Source: Leptobrachium leishanense (Eukaryota; Chordata; Amphibia; Anura; Megophryidae). From it: a DNA stretch of 64,000 bases. The DNA is taken from NCBI GenBank assembly GCA_009667805.1, contig CM019072.1, positions 33,163,519 to 33,227,518 on the forward strand. Direction: 5' to 3'. Each line of letters starts with the position of its first letter. The stretch's first letter is position 1. The notes below the pieces were generated by a model. The model had not been told where the DNA came from, did not search any database, and was given only the letters and a program-made list of their open reading frames with translations. A program made the translations under genes and the position numbers. Shown piece by piece: positions 1 through 11,512 of the stretch.

Positions 1-1084
1 CTGCAGTATAATTAATGCAGCATATGAATCCGAACACTGCTGGGAAGCGCCTCTCTGCGGTATAATTAATGTAGCATATGAATCCGAACACTGCTGGGAA
101 GCGCCTCTCTGCAATATAATTAATGTAGCATATGAATCCACACACTGCTCGGAAGCGCCTCTCTGCTGTATAATTAATGAAGCATATGAATCCACACACT
201 GCTGGGAAGCGCCTCTCTGCAATATAATTAATGTAGCATATGAATCCACACACTGCTGGGAAGCGCCTCTCTGCAATATAATTAATGTAGCATATGAATC
301 CACACACTGCTCGGAAGCGCCTCTCTGCTGTATAATTAATGAAGCATATGAATCCACACACTGCTGGGAAGCGCCTCTCTGCAATATAATTAATGTAGCA
401 TATGAATCCACACACTGCTGGGAAGCGCCTCTCTGCAATATAATTAATGTAGCATATGAATCCACACACTGCTCGGAAGCGCCTCTCTGCTGTATAATTA
501 ATGAAGCATATGAATCCACACACTGCTGGGAAGCGCCTCTCTGCAGTATAATTAATGAAGCATATGAATCACACACTGCTGGGAAGCGCCTCTCTGCGGT
601 ATAATTAATGCAGCATATGAATCCACACACTGCTGGGAAGCGCCTCTCTGCGGTATAATTAATGCAGCATATGAATCCACACACTGCTGGGAAGCGCCTC
701 TCTGCAGTATAATTAATGAAGCATATGAACCCACACACTGCTGGGAAGCGCCTCTCTGCAATATAATTAATGAAGCATATGAATCCACACACTGCTGGGA
801 AGCGCCTCTCTGCTGTATAATTAATGAAGCATATGAATCCACAAACTGCTGGGAAGCGCCTCTCTGCAGTATAATTAAGGCAGCATATGAATCCGCACAC
901 TGCCGGGCAGCACCTCTCTGCAATATAATTAATGTAGCATATGAATCCACACACTGCTGGGAAGCGCCTCTATGCAGTATAATTAATGCAGCATATGAAT
1001 CCACACACTGCTGGGAAGCGCCTCTCTGCAGTATAATTAATGAAGCATATGAATCCACACACTGCCGAGCAGTGCCTCTCTAGA
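1..1084. repeat. 54-bp satellite array, about 20 copies
   Basis: The block is a head-to-tail array of a 54-bp unit that begins CTGCAGTATAATTAATG and ends AGCGCCTCT. Units differ by a few bases, and one unit near 570 is a base shorter. From 109 to 540 the variants follow a period of three (CAATAT/GTAG/CTCGG, then CTGTAT/GAAG/CTGGG, then CAATAT/GTAG/CTGGG), giving a 162-bp higher-order repeat of about 2.7 turns. Because 54 is 18 codons, the minus strand stays open for 168 codons (552-1058). That frame is a by-product of the period, not a gene. The array begins at or before base 1. Confidence 0.95.
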
Positions 1085-1126
1085 GATCGATTCATTTTTT
1101 GAACAGTTAGTTCTTCGTTTTTTATG

Positions 1127-1244
1127 AGTTATAATTAATGCAGCATATGAATCCACACACTTCTGGGAAGTTCCCGGTAGTTTGCGTATTCAGATGCTGC
1201 ATTAATTATACTGCAGAGAGGCGCTGCCTGGTAGTGTGTGGATT
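1127..1244. repeat. Degenerate satellite copies, one direct and one inverted
   Basis: Bases 1127-1170 hold a decayed forward copy of the 54-bp satellite unit. Bases 1195-1244 hold a copy in reverse orientation (TGCATTAATTATACTGCAG). Together they form an imperfect palindrome that closes the array. A short similar piece (GCAGCATATGAATCC) occurs far away near 40498. Confidence 0.8.
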
Positions 1245-2667
1245 CAGTGGCGGAACTACCAGGGTCGCAGCGGTCGCAACTGCGACCGGGCCCTGGCAAT
1301 TCTGCCACTTGAGGGGGCCCATTCCGCCACTTGAGGGGGCCCACTACTCGCTTGGGGAGAAGTTCGGCGGCTAGTCACCAGCACACTATTTTTTGCAGCA
1401 GCTGCGAACGATGATGAGCCTCGTCACTCACTCATCCTTCCTGATGATTAAGTTCCTCCCCCTCTCCCTGCTCGCTCGCCTGCTCCGCCTCCGCCCGCAC
1501 GTGTGTCCATGTGTGTGGGCGCGGCCAAGGAGACAGCGAGCGGGCCGACCTGGAATCCATGCGCGGCCGGAAGTTCTCTTCCTCGTGGCCGGCCAGAACG
1601 CTTCTTCTCCCGACTCCCGGGCGTCTCCAGACTGCTCCAGTCCAGCCAGTCCACTTAGTCACACTGCTGCCTGTCACTGACTGTCAATGAGTGTCTGGCA
1701 CCCGTGAGTGACCCACGCGGTCCACCACATTGACCAGCAGCAGACTCCCGTGACGTGCCCTGCCTGGCCGTGACAGTCACTGACTGACTGATTGTCCAAT
1801 TGCCTCCCACTCACCCACTCTGAGCCGACCCGGTCAGTGGTCAGTCACTGACATTCCGAGACCGATTCCTTATCCACTCCACACATCGATCACTTCATTG
1901 AATTCAGCTGGGCCTGGCTGGCGCCACCACCGTACTGCTGCAGCAGACTCTGCCTGTGACAGTCACTGTCTCTCCTGAGGGCTGAGGCCACACATCAGCA
2001 GCACGCCACCTCTCAGGTAATTATGTTCAAAAATCAAAGCATTAGGGGGGGGGAGCCCTTTCAATAAGGTGGCCTCCTGGCTCCTGCATTAGGGGGGGGG
2101 GCTGTGTCTACCATGCCAATTGCATTCCTTTTGAGATTCAGGCTGATTCTGTTTTCCGCACTTGGCTGTAACATTTACCGCACTTGGCTGTAACATTTCC
2201 ACACTTGGCTGTAACATTTACCGCACTTGGCTGTAACATTTACCGCACTTGGCTGTAACATTTCCACACTTGGCTGTAACATTTACCGCACTTGGCTGTA
2301 ACATTTCCACACTTGGCTGTAACACTTACCGCACTTGGCTGTAACATTTACCGCACTTGGCTGTAACATTTACCGCACTTGGCTGTAACATTTGCCGCAC
2401 TTGGCTGTAACATTTGCCGCACTTGGCTGTAACATTTACCGCACTTGGCTGTAGCATTTTAATAATTTTGATTATCTCAATAGATACAACATTAGCTCCT
2501 TGCCTCAAGAGCTTGCATACTATTAGCTGTCATATAAATGGTGTACTCTTTTTTTATTTTTTATCCTGCAATAATAAAAAAAGTTAAAATATGGATATTT
2601 TTTTTGGGGGGGGGGGCCCGTCATGGATTCTTGCACCGGGGCCCTCAGGTTTCTAGTTACGCCACTG
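1245..2667. mobile_element. hAT-like non-autonomous DNA transposon (about 1.4 kb)
   Basis: The left end reads CAGTGGCGGAACTA and the right end, reverse complemented, reads CAGTGGCGTAACTAG, so the segment has matching terminal inverted repeats of a hAT-like type (CAG start). The interior has a GC-rich leader (1430-1680) and a possible splice donor (CTCAG/GTAATT near 2016), as if derived from the 5' end of an autonomous element. No transposase is left. The flanking 8-mers do not match, so I see no clean target duplication. A 22-bp minisatellite sits near its 3' end. Confidence 0.6.
2149..2456. repeat. 22-bp minisatellite
   Basis: About 14 tandem copies of a unit like CCGCACTTGGCTGTAACATTTA, alternating between 21 and 22 bp through a CCGC/CCAC variant. 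It lies inside the hAT-like element and is followed by the motif TATCTCAATAGATACA (near 2475). The same motif follows a different minisatellite in another hAT-like element near 53232. Confidence 0.92.
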
Positions 2668-3713
2668 CCGATTCCTATTGTCACCTTACATCCTGAGCAC
2701 CCAAGATATATTTTATTTTCTTGAGCGTTTTCCCCCGCCGTGCCCTTAGTCCACCTTTTGAATTTATTTTCTCGCACTGCTGACTGTGTTTTATTTTTAT
2801 GGACTTAAGCTAGTCCCTGGCCGAGATTTCTATTGTGACTTCGCTTCCCATGTGTTGAAGAGCTATGTTTGACTTTTTCTTTTAGGCCTGAAGCGCTTTT
2901 TTGATGTTTTTTGTCCCGTTCCCCCATATTCCAGTCTGATTCGAAGTCAATATTATTTTATCTCCCCCCCCCCCTATATTTTGAGATGCTGGGCTGATTC
3001 AGAAGACACCTCTGCTGATGTTCCCCGGCTTTCTGACGTGAATCCCCGTTAAGATTTTTATTTTGTTTCCCACCTTGCTGTGTTTTAATTTTTTCTGCAG
3101 TTCCCTATTGTGGACTTTGATTTACCCCCCCCCCCCCCACACACACTTTATGTCCATGATGGCTTCTCCGGGATCTCTCTGGTGGTACAGCCGTGGCCTG
3201 GTGCCCGGGCCAGGTGCCATTTACCCCCATAGCCTCCCCACGGTCTTTTAGGCCGTCAGGGAATTTGCTAGGGCTGGCGTAATTCTGGTATTTGCCATTT
3301 TTTATTTTTTCTGATTTTTTTTATATCCCCCCCCCTCATTTAATTTTGATGGCTCTTGCTTCCCCCTACTTTATATCCTGCGGACCCTTTTTGATTCTTT
3401 AGCTGTATATCTTTGTCCCTTGATACACTTATTATTTCCCTGCAGTGCTTCTTTAAGATGACATATTTGTACTGGTCCTGCGTGACCATATTTTGCTTTT
3501 TAAGATGACATGTCGCGGCCCTGCAAGGCCATTTTTCGCTGTTTATCTTGCTGACTGATTACTATTATACACTGAGACCCCCCCTTTCGGGGGATGTTTA
3601 TTATTTTTCAAACGGTACTTCTGCTGTGGATGGCCCTGCGTGGCCCTTGCTTTCATATGTTTGATTATCTGCTGACATATTTACAAAATAAAATCTTAAA
3701 TTAAAAAAAAAAA
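2668..3713 (+). mobile_element. Probable 3' untranslated part of a plus-strand LINE
   Basis: This T-rich stretch with several poly-C/poly-T tracts ends in ACAAAATAAAATCTTAAATT followed by an A11 tract (3701-3711). That is the arrangement of a polyadenylation signal and poly(A) tail of a retroposed plus-strand transcript. It abuts, in the opposite orientation, the truncated end of an L1-type reverse transcriptase ORF. No coding sequence is recognised inside. Assignment to a LINE 3' UTR is inference from the tail. Confidence 0.4.
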
Positions 3714-6128
3714 GAGTGAGGATGTGGGACATGCGTTCATTTTAATGCGTGATAGTTTCCATGCCTTAATAGGGGCCGTGATCAATGGGTTTTGAGTCAA
3801 TGTCGCAGGAAGCTCATTATAGGGGCAATGTAGTAAGAATGTGAGAGAATGTTTAGGAGACCAAGCTGCGTCCAATGGGACAACAGAAAATGGCGAGTTG
3901 TTTCGAATCCAGTTCACTGCATGGCGACACTGCGCTGCCAAGTTATATTCTCGCAAATTAGGTAGATTAAACCCCCCACGACATTTAGGTTGATAAAGTT
4001 TGGTTAGACTAAAGCGTGCCGCGGAGCCCTTCCACAAAAATCTGCAGAGAACCGTATTTAAGAATTTCTCATCCTTAGGAGTTAAAATGATCGGTAGAAT
4101 CTGTAACGAATATAAAAGTTTCGGAAAGGCAATTGTTTTATAGAGATTGACTCTGCCATATAATGATAGTGGAAGGTTATGCCATCTATTAAAATCGTTT
4201 ATCACTATTTTGAGAATTGGCGGAATATTGAGTGCATAGAGATTACTTAAATCTGCTGAGATATGTATTCCCAAATATTTCAATGAAGTCGTGGACAATT
4301 TAAGTGGTAGTTGTATGGGTAGCGTAGAGTGGTTTGGAGGTAAAGTGCCGTGGATTTAGCCCAATTTACCCGTAGCCCCGAGCTATCCTGAAAGCTATTT
4401 AAAAGTTGAGATAGTGAGGGTAAGACGTCAGGCAACTTTTCGGTGAATATAAGTAGATCATCAGCAAAGGCAGACACTTTCAGTTGGGTCTTGCCCACCA
4501 TAATGCCACGAAAAGTGGGAGAGTGTTCTATGGCACGTAATAACGGGTCCAGAGCTACATCGAACAATAAGGGTGAGAGCGGACAGCCCTGCCGCACGCC
4601 TCTACCAAGCAAAAAGTATGGCGAGTCTTGTCCATTCGTGACAATACACAAAGCAGGATATCTAGTTATGTTACGGATAAAGTCTGTGAACATCTGACCA
4701 AAACTACGATAAGACAATATTCGAAGCAAAGGTGTCCACGAAACCGAATCAAAGGTCTGTTCAAGATCTAGGCTAAGTAAGGCGGGATGGTTACCTCTAG
4801 GAACCGAACGGGCCCCCAACACCGCCGCCACAGCCCGACGAATACCAACCACCATGCACAAACCCTAATTGGTGGTGAGTCAATAAGTCTGGAAGAAAGG
4901 TTTTTAGCCTGGAGGCTAAGATTTTGGTGAGAACTTTATAGTCAGTGTTAAGAAGAGAGATTGGGCGATGTGAAGACATATTATCAGCAGGTTTTCCTGG
5001 TTTGGGAATTAAGATTGTGCGAGATGCATTAAAGGAATCAATAGCAGTACCAGACACATATATATCATTAAACATAGTTGTTAGTATCGGACATATTTCT
5101 GTTTTTAAGATTTTGAAATAGTCTGTCAGACCAACGGGGCCCGGCGATTTACCTGTCTTATGGCAGATAGGACTGTCCAAGATCTCCCTTTGATGTGTTG
5201 AAAGACGAGGTGCCAGGGAAGCCTCAAGAAAGGCATTACCAAGATCAACATTGTCCTGTGGCGGCTGCGACCGAGCTCGAAAAAAATCATAAAATAGATT
5301 ATTAATATGGTCAGGGGAAGTCGTAGGTGTTTTATTCTCTGCGATAAGGCACGTGATAGGTTGACGTTTACGCCTGGGGTCAGCCATGCGTGCCAAGAGC
5401 TTACCCAACCTACCACCCCAGCGGTGAAAAAATTGAGTTTGAAAATCACAGTGTTCCTGCGCTTTAGCATGAACAGTGGTCTCTAGGTGTTGTTTAGCCA
5501 GTAAATAAAGGGCATGATTATCATCAGTTGGCTGTCGTTTATACGCAGTATGGGCAGTCCGCAAAGTTGATTCAAGCAGCTGTAGTGTGTCTTTCCACTG
5601 CTTATAGCAGGAAGCCGTGTACAATATTATGTCCCCGAAAAACTGTTTTTGAGGCTGCCCAGAGTAATCTAGGTTGGTCTAAATGGATCAAATTATCGTC
5701 TACATAATTCGCCCAGCTAGATTGCAGATGGAAGTCGAAATGAGGGTGTGGTAGTAAATTGCGATGGGAACGACCATTGGGGGAGAGGTGTGCGTTTGAA
5801 GGGAAATCGTACCGCTAGTCTCACTGGGGCGTAATCCGATAAGGATAGCGGTTCTATCTCAGCACGAATCAACGTGAGAAGCAAAGTCGAGCTCAGTAAG
5901 AACATATCAATTCGAGAGTGTGTGTCATGAACAGGCGATTGAAAGGTGTAATCTCTTTCTCAGGGATGCAATACCCTCCACGTGTCATGCAGGTTTAATG
6001 TTGTAACTAAAAGTTGGAAGACCCTGAGAAGTGGAGCGAGAGGCAGTTGCAGCGAATCCTGGTCTATCCAAGAAATGGTTAAGAACAGTATTAAAATCAC
6101 CCCCCAATATCAAATTCAGGGTGGGGAG
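3714..6128 (-). pseudogene. L1-type ORF2, endonuclease end and reverse transcriptase
   Basis: From 6128 downward the frame resumes with LILGGDFNTVL and, near 5830, SDYAPVRL, the last endonuclease motifs. A linker (5624-5126) precedes the reverse transcriptase. RT landmarks are SLDLEQTFDSVSW (motif A), GVRQGCPLSPLLF (motif B) and SAFADDLLIF (catalytic motif C with DD), followed by the thumb motif SLKYLGIHI. The sequence is spread over several frames (breaks near 5700, 4830 and 4290). It ends inside the C-terminal domain at a foreign poly(A) junction, so the cysteine-rich C-terminus is missing. Confidence 0.88.
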
Positions 6129-6178
6129 ATTTATTTATAAAGTATTTTACCAGGAAGGATACATTGAGTTTTCTCTCG

Positions 6179-8394
6179 TGTTGGAGATTATTGACTTCTT
6201 TAATAGGTCAGGGATATATTAATTATGACGTATATTTTTCTTATTGTAGATATATATAGATATATATATATTATTGACAGTGCCTCCAATACCAGTGGTA
6301 TAAATTGGTATTTAACCCCTAAAATGGGGATTAATAACCAATCAATGAATATACGTCTTAACAAATATATGGCGCGTTATCCCGAGTTCTTTTGATGCTA
6401 TCTAGATATTTTTAAACACAATAAAATCAATAAAGATGATATGAGACTACGTAACGGTAAAACAATTCAAACCAAAATTTATTTACAAGTCAAGTTTCAT
6501 ACAATCATATGTTATCAACGGATTAGCAAGATACAATTTACAAGTGATTATAGATCGTGATTAGTAGCGATACTGTGACACGCAATAATCTAATGGACAG
6601 ATATTTTAGGTTTATAGACCGCACCACAGATATGCATGCCTCAATTCTTAAACACCAAGCTCTATTCTATTCACTTAAACCTTTCCCATTATAAACCAAT
6701 CCTCCACCTGGCTAAGATAAACACTCAGTTACTGGGCATCACCTGCAGCACAATTTATTATTGTGGGGGCCTATTCACTAAATGCAGCTTCCTTCAGGGA
6801 GATACATAACACACTCGATAGGGAGACTATCTCTTCCACAGATCAATCACAGCACTTCATTCGATATACGTTTACCCAACGCTTCTTATTGACTTACGGT
6901 ACATGCATTCAATCGAAAGGGCTGCAAGATGGATATGGAAGGAGTTATGCTAGGTTATGAGTGGGGCGGACGGCACTTGACATCTAAAAGCTATTTCACG
7001 GTCCCAGCGTATCTCACTATAGGTATATAATTGATCTTTAGATGTCCACAACCAGTATTCTTGGAATATAAATAATTTCACTAAATTATGGCTCAAGTAT
7101 TCAGCCGGTGATAGTCTCTCCCTTAGCACTCCTCTGCAGTGGACTGTAAAGGCAGAATTTCTATTCTACTGATTATTAGGCTCAAACAGCAAAATAATTC
7201 ATTTATATTCCTTTAGTTTGTGGTGGACATCTAAAGTCAGGACTATGCAATTAGAAAATAGATATCATATTATTCAGGCATACTTTACCATCTGGTTAAT
7301 GAAGATAGAGTGGTGGAAGATTAGGGTGTGGTCGGTCTTAAAGGGGCGGCCGATGATAATTGCCTTTCTTCCCTCCAAGCGTCCCTCAGGTCTCTCCCCA
7401 AGCTTTTTTCAGTGTCTTCCTGCTCTGGAGTGTCCCCTCTATATAGTGGTCTTCCGCCCAGTTTTAGATCTAGCCCATCACTATGTGGCCTCATTTGATT
7501 GGAGGATATATATATTCATCAACTCCAGGGGTCTGTCCAGGTGTTATATTACCTGGCCAGCAGATGGCGCTCTCAGATCATCCATCAACCTTCTGCAGGA
7601 ATTAATTTATGTGTTTGGCCAATCTTTTACTGGTTTGGGGTCTTTTTATTCCTATATCCCGGGACTCCATAGATTTTATTAACAAATTAAAATTTATTTC
7701 TATTGTGACATCGCCGGCATACTTCGCCACGGCGTGTGTGCATCTCATCCCCCTATATTTATATCCACAGGGATGTGTATGTGAGGGGATATCCATTCAT
7801 TCATTCATGGTATCGTTTTTAACATTCGCACGTTATCCGACTTAATCGGCTTCATGCGGGTTAGTACACCAGACATTTGTAATAATCAACTGAATGTGGT
7901 AGGGCCTCTGTTTTTATAAGATGCTAAAATTATCAGTTCTAACTAATAAATATTCTCATACCATATAGTACATATTGCCGAATAGCATAGCATTACAAGC
8001 TGGTTTACCCAAGCCATTTAACCTTCTTTGGGTTTTTTTCTTTATTGGGCAACCTATTGTTCCATGTTTACGTGGCTTTCAGAGTTTCGATCTGACGAAA
8101 TAAACACAATACTGAGATTTCTATCTTAGTTGTCATTGTGTTCCCTTACTTTTAAACCATTTGATCTAAACCCTGTTTGGTTGTAACAAATAAATAAAAT
8201 AAACAGAGTCCATTAGACCGTCTTTGATCAATGTTAAATGTCCTTTCTTGTATGCGTAACACTAACGAGTTTAGCTTGTCTCTTGTTCTTGTTATATATT
8301 AACGACGCAGACAAGTTGTTTGTGTGACACAATTCCTGGCCCCAAATTTAACATTCCTGCGTTATAGAAATTTCATATCTAAAAAGGTCTGACA
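6179..8394. mobile_element. TG...CA element with 4-bp target duplication, probable solo LTR
   Basis: Inserted in the L2 3' UTR. It starts TGTTGGAG and ends TCTGACA, with flanking CTCG on both sides (6175-6178 and 8395-8398). Terminal TG/CA and a 4-bp duplication are the signature of integrase-mediated LTR retroelement insertion. There is a polyadenylation signal AATAAA at 8099. The interior (2216 bp) is AT-rich and has no recognisable gag or pol, and I found no second LTR. It is either an unusually long solo LTR or a non-autonomous element. Orientation is uncertain. Confidence 0.6.
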
Positions 8395-8619
8395 CTCGTT
8401 TGAACATTGAAATGTTACAGTCATTACAGAAATACAAAGTAATAAAATGGAAGATATTAAAAACGCAAATATACAGATTAAAAGAAAATAAATATGTAGG
8501 AAATAGTCATTATGTTACATGTTTAGAGCTGCATTCCGTATTGAGGTATGTTAATAGGGAGCTCTTGAGTGACTTAAGACTGGGGGAAGATTTGATGCAT
8601 CTGGGAGGTTATTCCATAA

Positions 8620-8820
8620 TTTTTTTTTTGTGAAAGGATTTTACCAGGAAGGATACATTGAGATTTCTCTCGTTTTCAAGTATGTCCTGGGTGGCGTGTA
8701 TGTACCGTTAGGTGTCTTGCCAAGGACACTTACTGGAGAGGTTGCTCGCTGGGATCGAAACCATGACTCCACAGGCTCTCTCCATGCAGAGCGGTGACAT
8801 TACCTCTACTCCACCCAGCC
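8620..8820 (-). mobile_element. tRNA-derived SINE with conserved central domain and L2-type tail
   Basis: On the minus strand it starts GGCTGGGTGGAGTAGAGG (A-box-like) and has a B-box-like TGGTTTCGATCCC, so the head is tRNA-derived. The body contains AGTGTCCTTGGCAAGACAC, which resembles the central domain of vertebrate V-SINEs. The 3' part is the same tail as the L2-type LINEs here (CTCAATGTATCCTTCCTGG), then a short A tract at 8629-8620. It is inserted in the L2 ORF between codons for ...RAPQ and LWNNLPD. Sharing a tail with its LINE partner fits retrotransposition by the L2 machinery. Confidence 0.8.
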
Positions 8821-9049
8821 GGTACCTGCGGTGCTCTGTAGGAAAATGAGGACCGAGCCACTGTCTTTTTGTATTGTGGTATTGCAAGTAAGGTGCCGGT
8901 CCTGGATCTGAGGTTATAGGATGAGGGAACTGCTAGGGGAAGCAGGCTATTCAGGTAGGGTGGCAGCTTCAAGAAAAGCTCTTAAACACCAGGTTGGAAA
9001 GGTGAAGGGTGCGTTTAGATTCCAGCGACAGCCAGTTTAGCTCTTTTAA

Positions 9050-10324
9050 CCCCTTCACTGCTGAGGCATTTCACGCCTGTGTGCTGAGCTAATTTTTACC
9101 GCTTTCGCTCATCATGTTTAAACGCGATTTGAAGCCACATTTTAATAAATGACCCAGACATATTATATATCGTTCTTTCCGGCAGACTACGCAGATTCAT
9201 AATATATTATTTTTATATGTATACGTCATGACCTGCCTGTATATTATAACAAAAAATACAATAAAAATTGAATTTTTAATCCTCTGCAGTGTGTAAAGTG
9301 TTTTTTTTCACATTTTATCACATGAGCGTTTGCGGTTATGTTTTCTATGGGGTGCGCTTGTACAAAAAATTTGAAATGGGGACTTGTTACTTTTTTGGGG
9401 GGGAATTACGTGATTTTTAGCAAACGCACCCCATAGAAAAAAATCATTAGTGCAGCATCATTGTTCACATTATAATTGAAATGTGAACAATATTGCTGCA
9501 TTAATAAAAACAACACACAAAAAAAACATGTTTTTTTTTATTTATTTATTTTTTTAAATTTATTTATTATTTTAATTTTTTTTTATTATTATTTTTTTTT
9601 ACTTTTTACCTAGTCATGTTGGGTATCATTCGAAAGGCCATGCTCAGGCCTTTCAAATGACACCCTCCATGACCCCCTAGCTGCCACGGTTCTGGAGATA
9701 TCGGGGTTCACAAGAACCCCCTATCTCCACCAGGGGATTTCCTTGGGAAATCCCCGGCAGCTAGGGGTTCCCCGGCTATCTGACGTCATCACGCTATGCG
9801 TTAGCTATATAGTTAGCTATGCGTGATGACGTCAGACAGCGAGGGGAGTCCCGGGGGCGGAGCCGCCATCCAAGATGGCGGCCCCCACCGGAGATAGGCT
9901 GCACTTCGGCGCCGCAAGGCGCTGAAGTGCAACCCAGCACTTGAGGGGTTAAAGCCAGGCATCGCTTAAAAGGGGAGACTCTCCCCTTTTAAGCGGTGCC
10001 TGGCTTTTACCGCTGCTCCTTCCCGATCGGGAGGGAGAGGGATCCAAACGGATCCCCCCCCTCCCTTCCAGGCTATCTCCCGGCATTGCCGGGGGGTCGC
10101 CTGGAAATGACGTCATCGCGCATGGCGCGATGATGTCATTTACGCCGGGAGGCGCTTGACTTCAGCGTCTGAGGACGCTGAAGTCAGAACGCCGTGGGAC
10201 CCCGGACAGAGAGGTGAGTATCTCCGCCGGGGGTCCCGCACAGCTGATGACGTGTGGGGCACGTCCTCAGCATGCAACGTGCATCAATGAGGACGTGTCC
10301 CACACGTCTTCAGCAGTGAAAGGG
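9050..10324. mobile_element. piggyBac-like non-autonomous element, copy 1
   Basis: It starts CCCCTTCACTGCTGAGG and ends CAGCAGTGAAAGGG, so the tips are inverted repeats. TTAA lies on both sides (9046-9049 and 10325-10328), the hallmark of piggyBac insertion. It interrupts an L2-type ORF exactly at TTAA, which confirms the boundaries. It has no transposase. The interior contains AT-rich tracts and GC-rich inverted repeats (9640-10200). A near-identical copy in the same orientation lies at 40942-42194. A 25-bp insertion near 9800 distinguishes copy 1. Confidence 0.88.
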
Positions 10325-10328
10325 TTAA

Positions 10329-10837
10329 CATGACACAATGGTGGGTCATGTAGTTACATTGTAGCACAAAGTGGCAGAATGAGTTATATAATATGGTAAG
10401 TTTCTGAAGGAGCGATTGCGGGGCGGCTACATACACTACATCTCCGTATTCAATAGCCAGCATAAGCATTTGTTGTACAATCTGCTTTCTTACCGCGGGG
10501 CACAGGCAGGATTTGTTTCTGTACAGGGCACCTAGTTTGGGGTAAAGTTTAGATGAGAGGTTTTAGCTGTGGGGGCCAAAGGATAGATTTGGGTCTAACC
10601 ACATACCTAGATATTTGAGAGACGTGACTGTGGTCAGCGTGCCATTTGATTTTGTCCCAACACATAGATGGGGATTTTGCAATTTGTGTCGTTTAGGTGC
10701 TGTACCAAAGAGCATCGTTACAGTTTTGTCAGTATTTAAAAAACGTTTGTTGTGCTTGATCCACTTTTCTACCTCTCTGAATTGTTCTTGCAGCACAGCC
10801 TCCAGCTGTGGGAGATTTGGTTTGCTGGTATAGATTA
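10329..10837 (-). pseudogene. L2-type reverse transcriptase fragment
   Basis: The fragment encodes the region just after the catalytic motif, with residues LQEQFREVEKWIKHNKRFLN, TVTMLFGTAP and SLKYLGMWLDPNLSFGPHS. It is closely similar to the plus-strand copy at 17640-17930. Frameshifts are present and the N-terminal two-thirds of the RT is missing. The homologous frame continues at 9045-8821 beyond the piggyBac-like insertion (residues LPPYLNSLLPLAVPSSYNLR). Confidence 0.8.
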
Positions 10838-11272
10838 GATATCTAACAGAAGTTGAAGGAACCTGTGATAAACGGAATCGTTAGGACTATTAGGAGCGTA
10901 GATATTCACAATACAATACTTTACTTTGTTGATAAGCAAATGAAGAAAAATGTATCGTCCCTCCGGGTCACAGATGCATGAGTCCACAGTGTAGGATAAT
11001 GAAGTGTGGAGAATAATCGCCACACCTCTTTTCTTGGAACTGTAGTTCGATGCAAAGCAGTCCTGAATCCATTTAGCTTTGAAGGTAGAAATAAAGTTCG
11101 TAGACCAGTGAGTTTCTTGTAATAACGTAACATGAGGGCGTTTGTGAGTCAAAAAAGTCAATATTTTCTTCCTTTTAACTGGTGTATTAGCTCCGTTGAC
11201 GTTCAAAGACAAAAATTGTAGTGTATCAAGAGGCTGAACTTTTTCAGTAGTTTGCAAAGTTGTTTTATCCAA
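10838..11272 (-). pseudogene. L1-type ORF2, N-terminal endonuclease part
   Basis: This open segment starts MDKTTLQTTEKVQPLDTL and contains the apurinic-type endonuclease landmarks LSLNVNGANTPVKRKKIL, VTLLQETHW (catalytic Glu), RGVAIILH and IVNIYAPN. In the family this domain nicks target DNA to prime reverse transcription. It ends abruptly at 10838 after residues LLDI, where an L2-type LINE is inserted. The coding sequence resumes at 6128 with PTLNLILGGDFNTVLNHF. Confidence 0.85.
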
Positions 11273-11512
11273 TATCGGTACGAAAATCTAGTATGGTGTA
11301 CGATATGAAAACAGTAAAAGAGGGGCCCTGGTCCCAGCTCGAGCCAGGGAAAACACCCCTTGTTTGAAAAAATTTGATAAAATCCGGGCAGTCAACAAAA
11401 AGCCAAACCAAGGCAACTATATACAATCTTTGCAAGAAAAAAGCACCAGTCTTTAGAGGAAAGAACTTGGGGGAGGAAGATGTAGGTCCATAGGGGAGAA
11501 ACAATACCAAAT

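Larger units (their letters stand above)
6129..10837 (-). mobile_element. L2-type LINE (5' truncated) inserted in the L1 endonuclease
   Basis: On the minus strand it starts inside the reverse transcriptase (10837, matching plus-strand copy 2 near 17650) and ends with the L2 tail CAATGTATCCTTCCTGGTAAA near 6150. Coding pieces survive at 10837-10329 and 9045-8821. The C-terminal residues and 3' UTR run 8619-8399, and the tail is 6178-6129. Between these pieces sit a piggyBac-like element, a SINE and a TG...CA element, each at a position where the L2 reads through. The junctions with L1 show no clear target duplication, only a short ATC microhomology. Confidence 0.88.

Noticed and set aside
552..1058. 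168-codon minus-strand frame
   Set aside because: It only reflects an 18-codon satellite period without stops. The product is a repeated 18-mer with no domain.
1..1084. CRISPR-like regular repeats
   Set aside because: Units are contiguous 54-mers without unique spacers, and the context is a vertebrate genome.
8748..8820. A tRNA gene on the minus strand
   Set aside because: The A- and B-box-like motifs belong to a SINE head. The sequence does not fold convincingly as a full cloverleaf and runs on into the SINE body.
9640..10200. CpG island with host promoter
   Set aside because: The GC-rich stretch is internal to a piggyBac-like element and recurs at 41530-42090.
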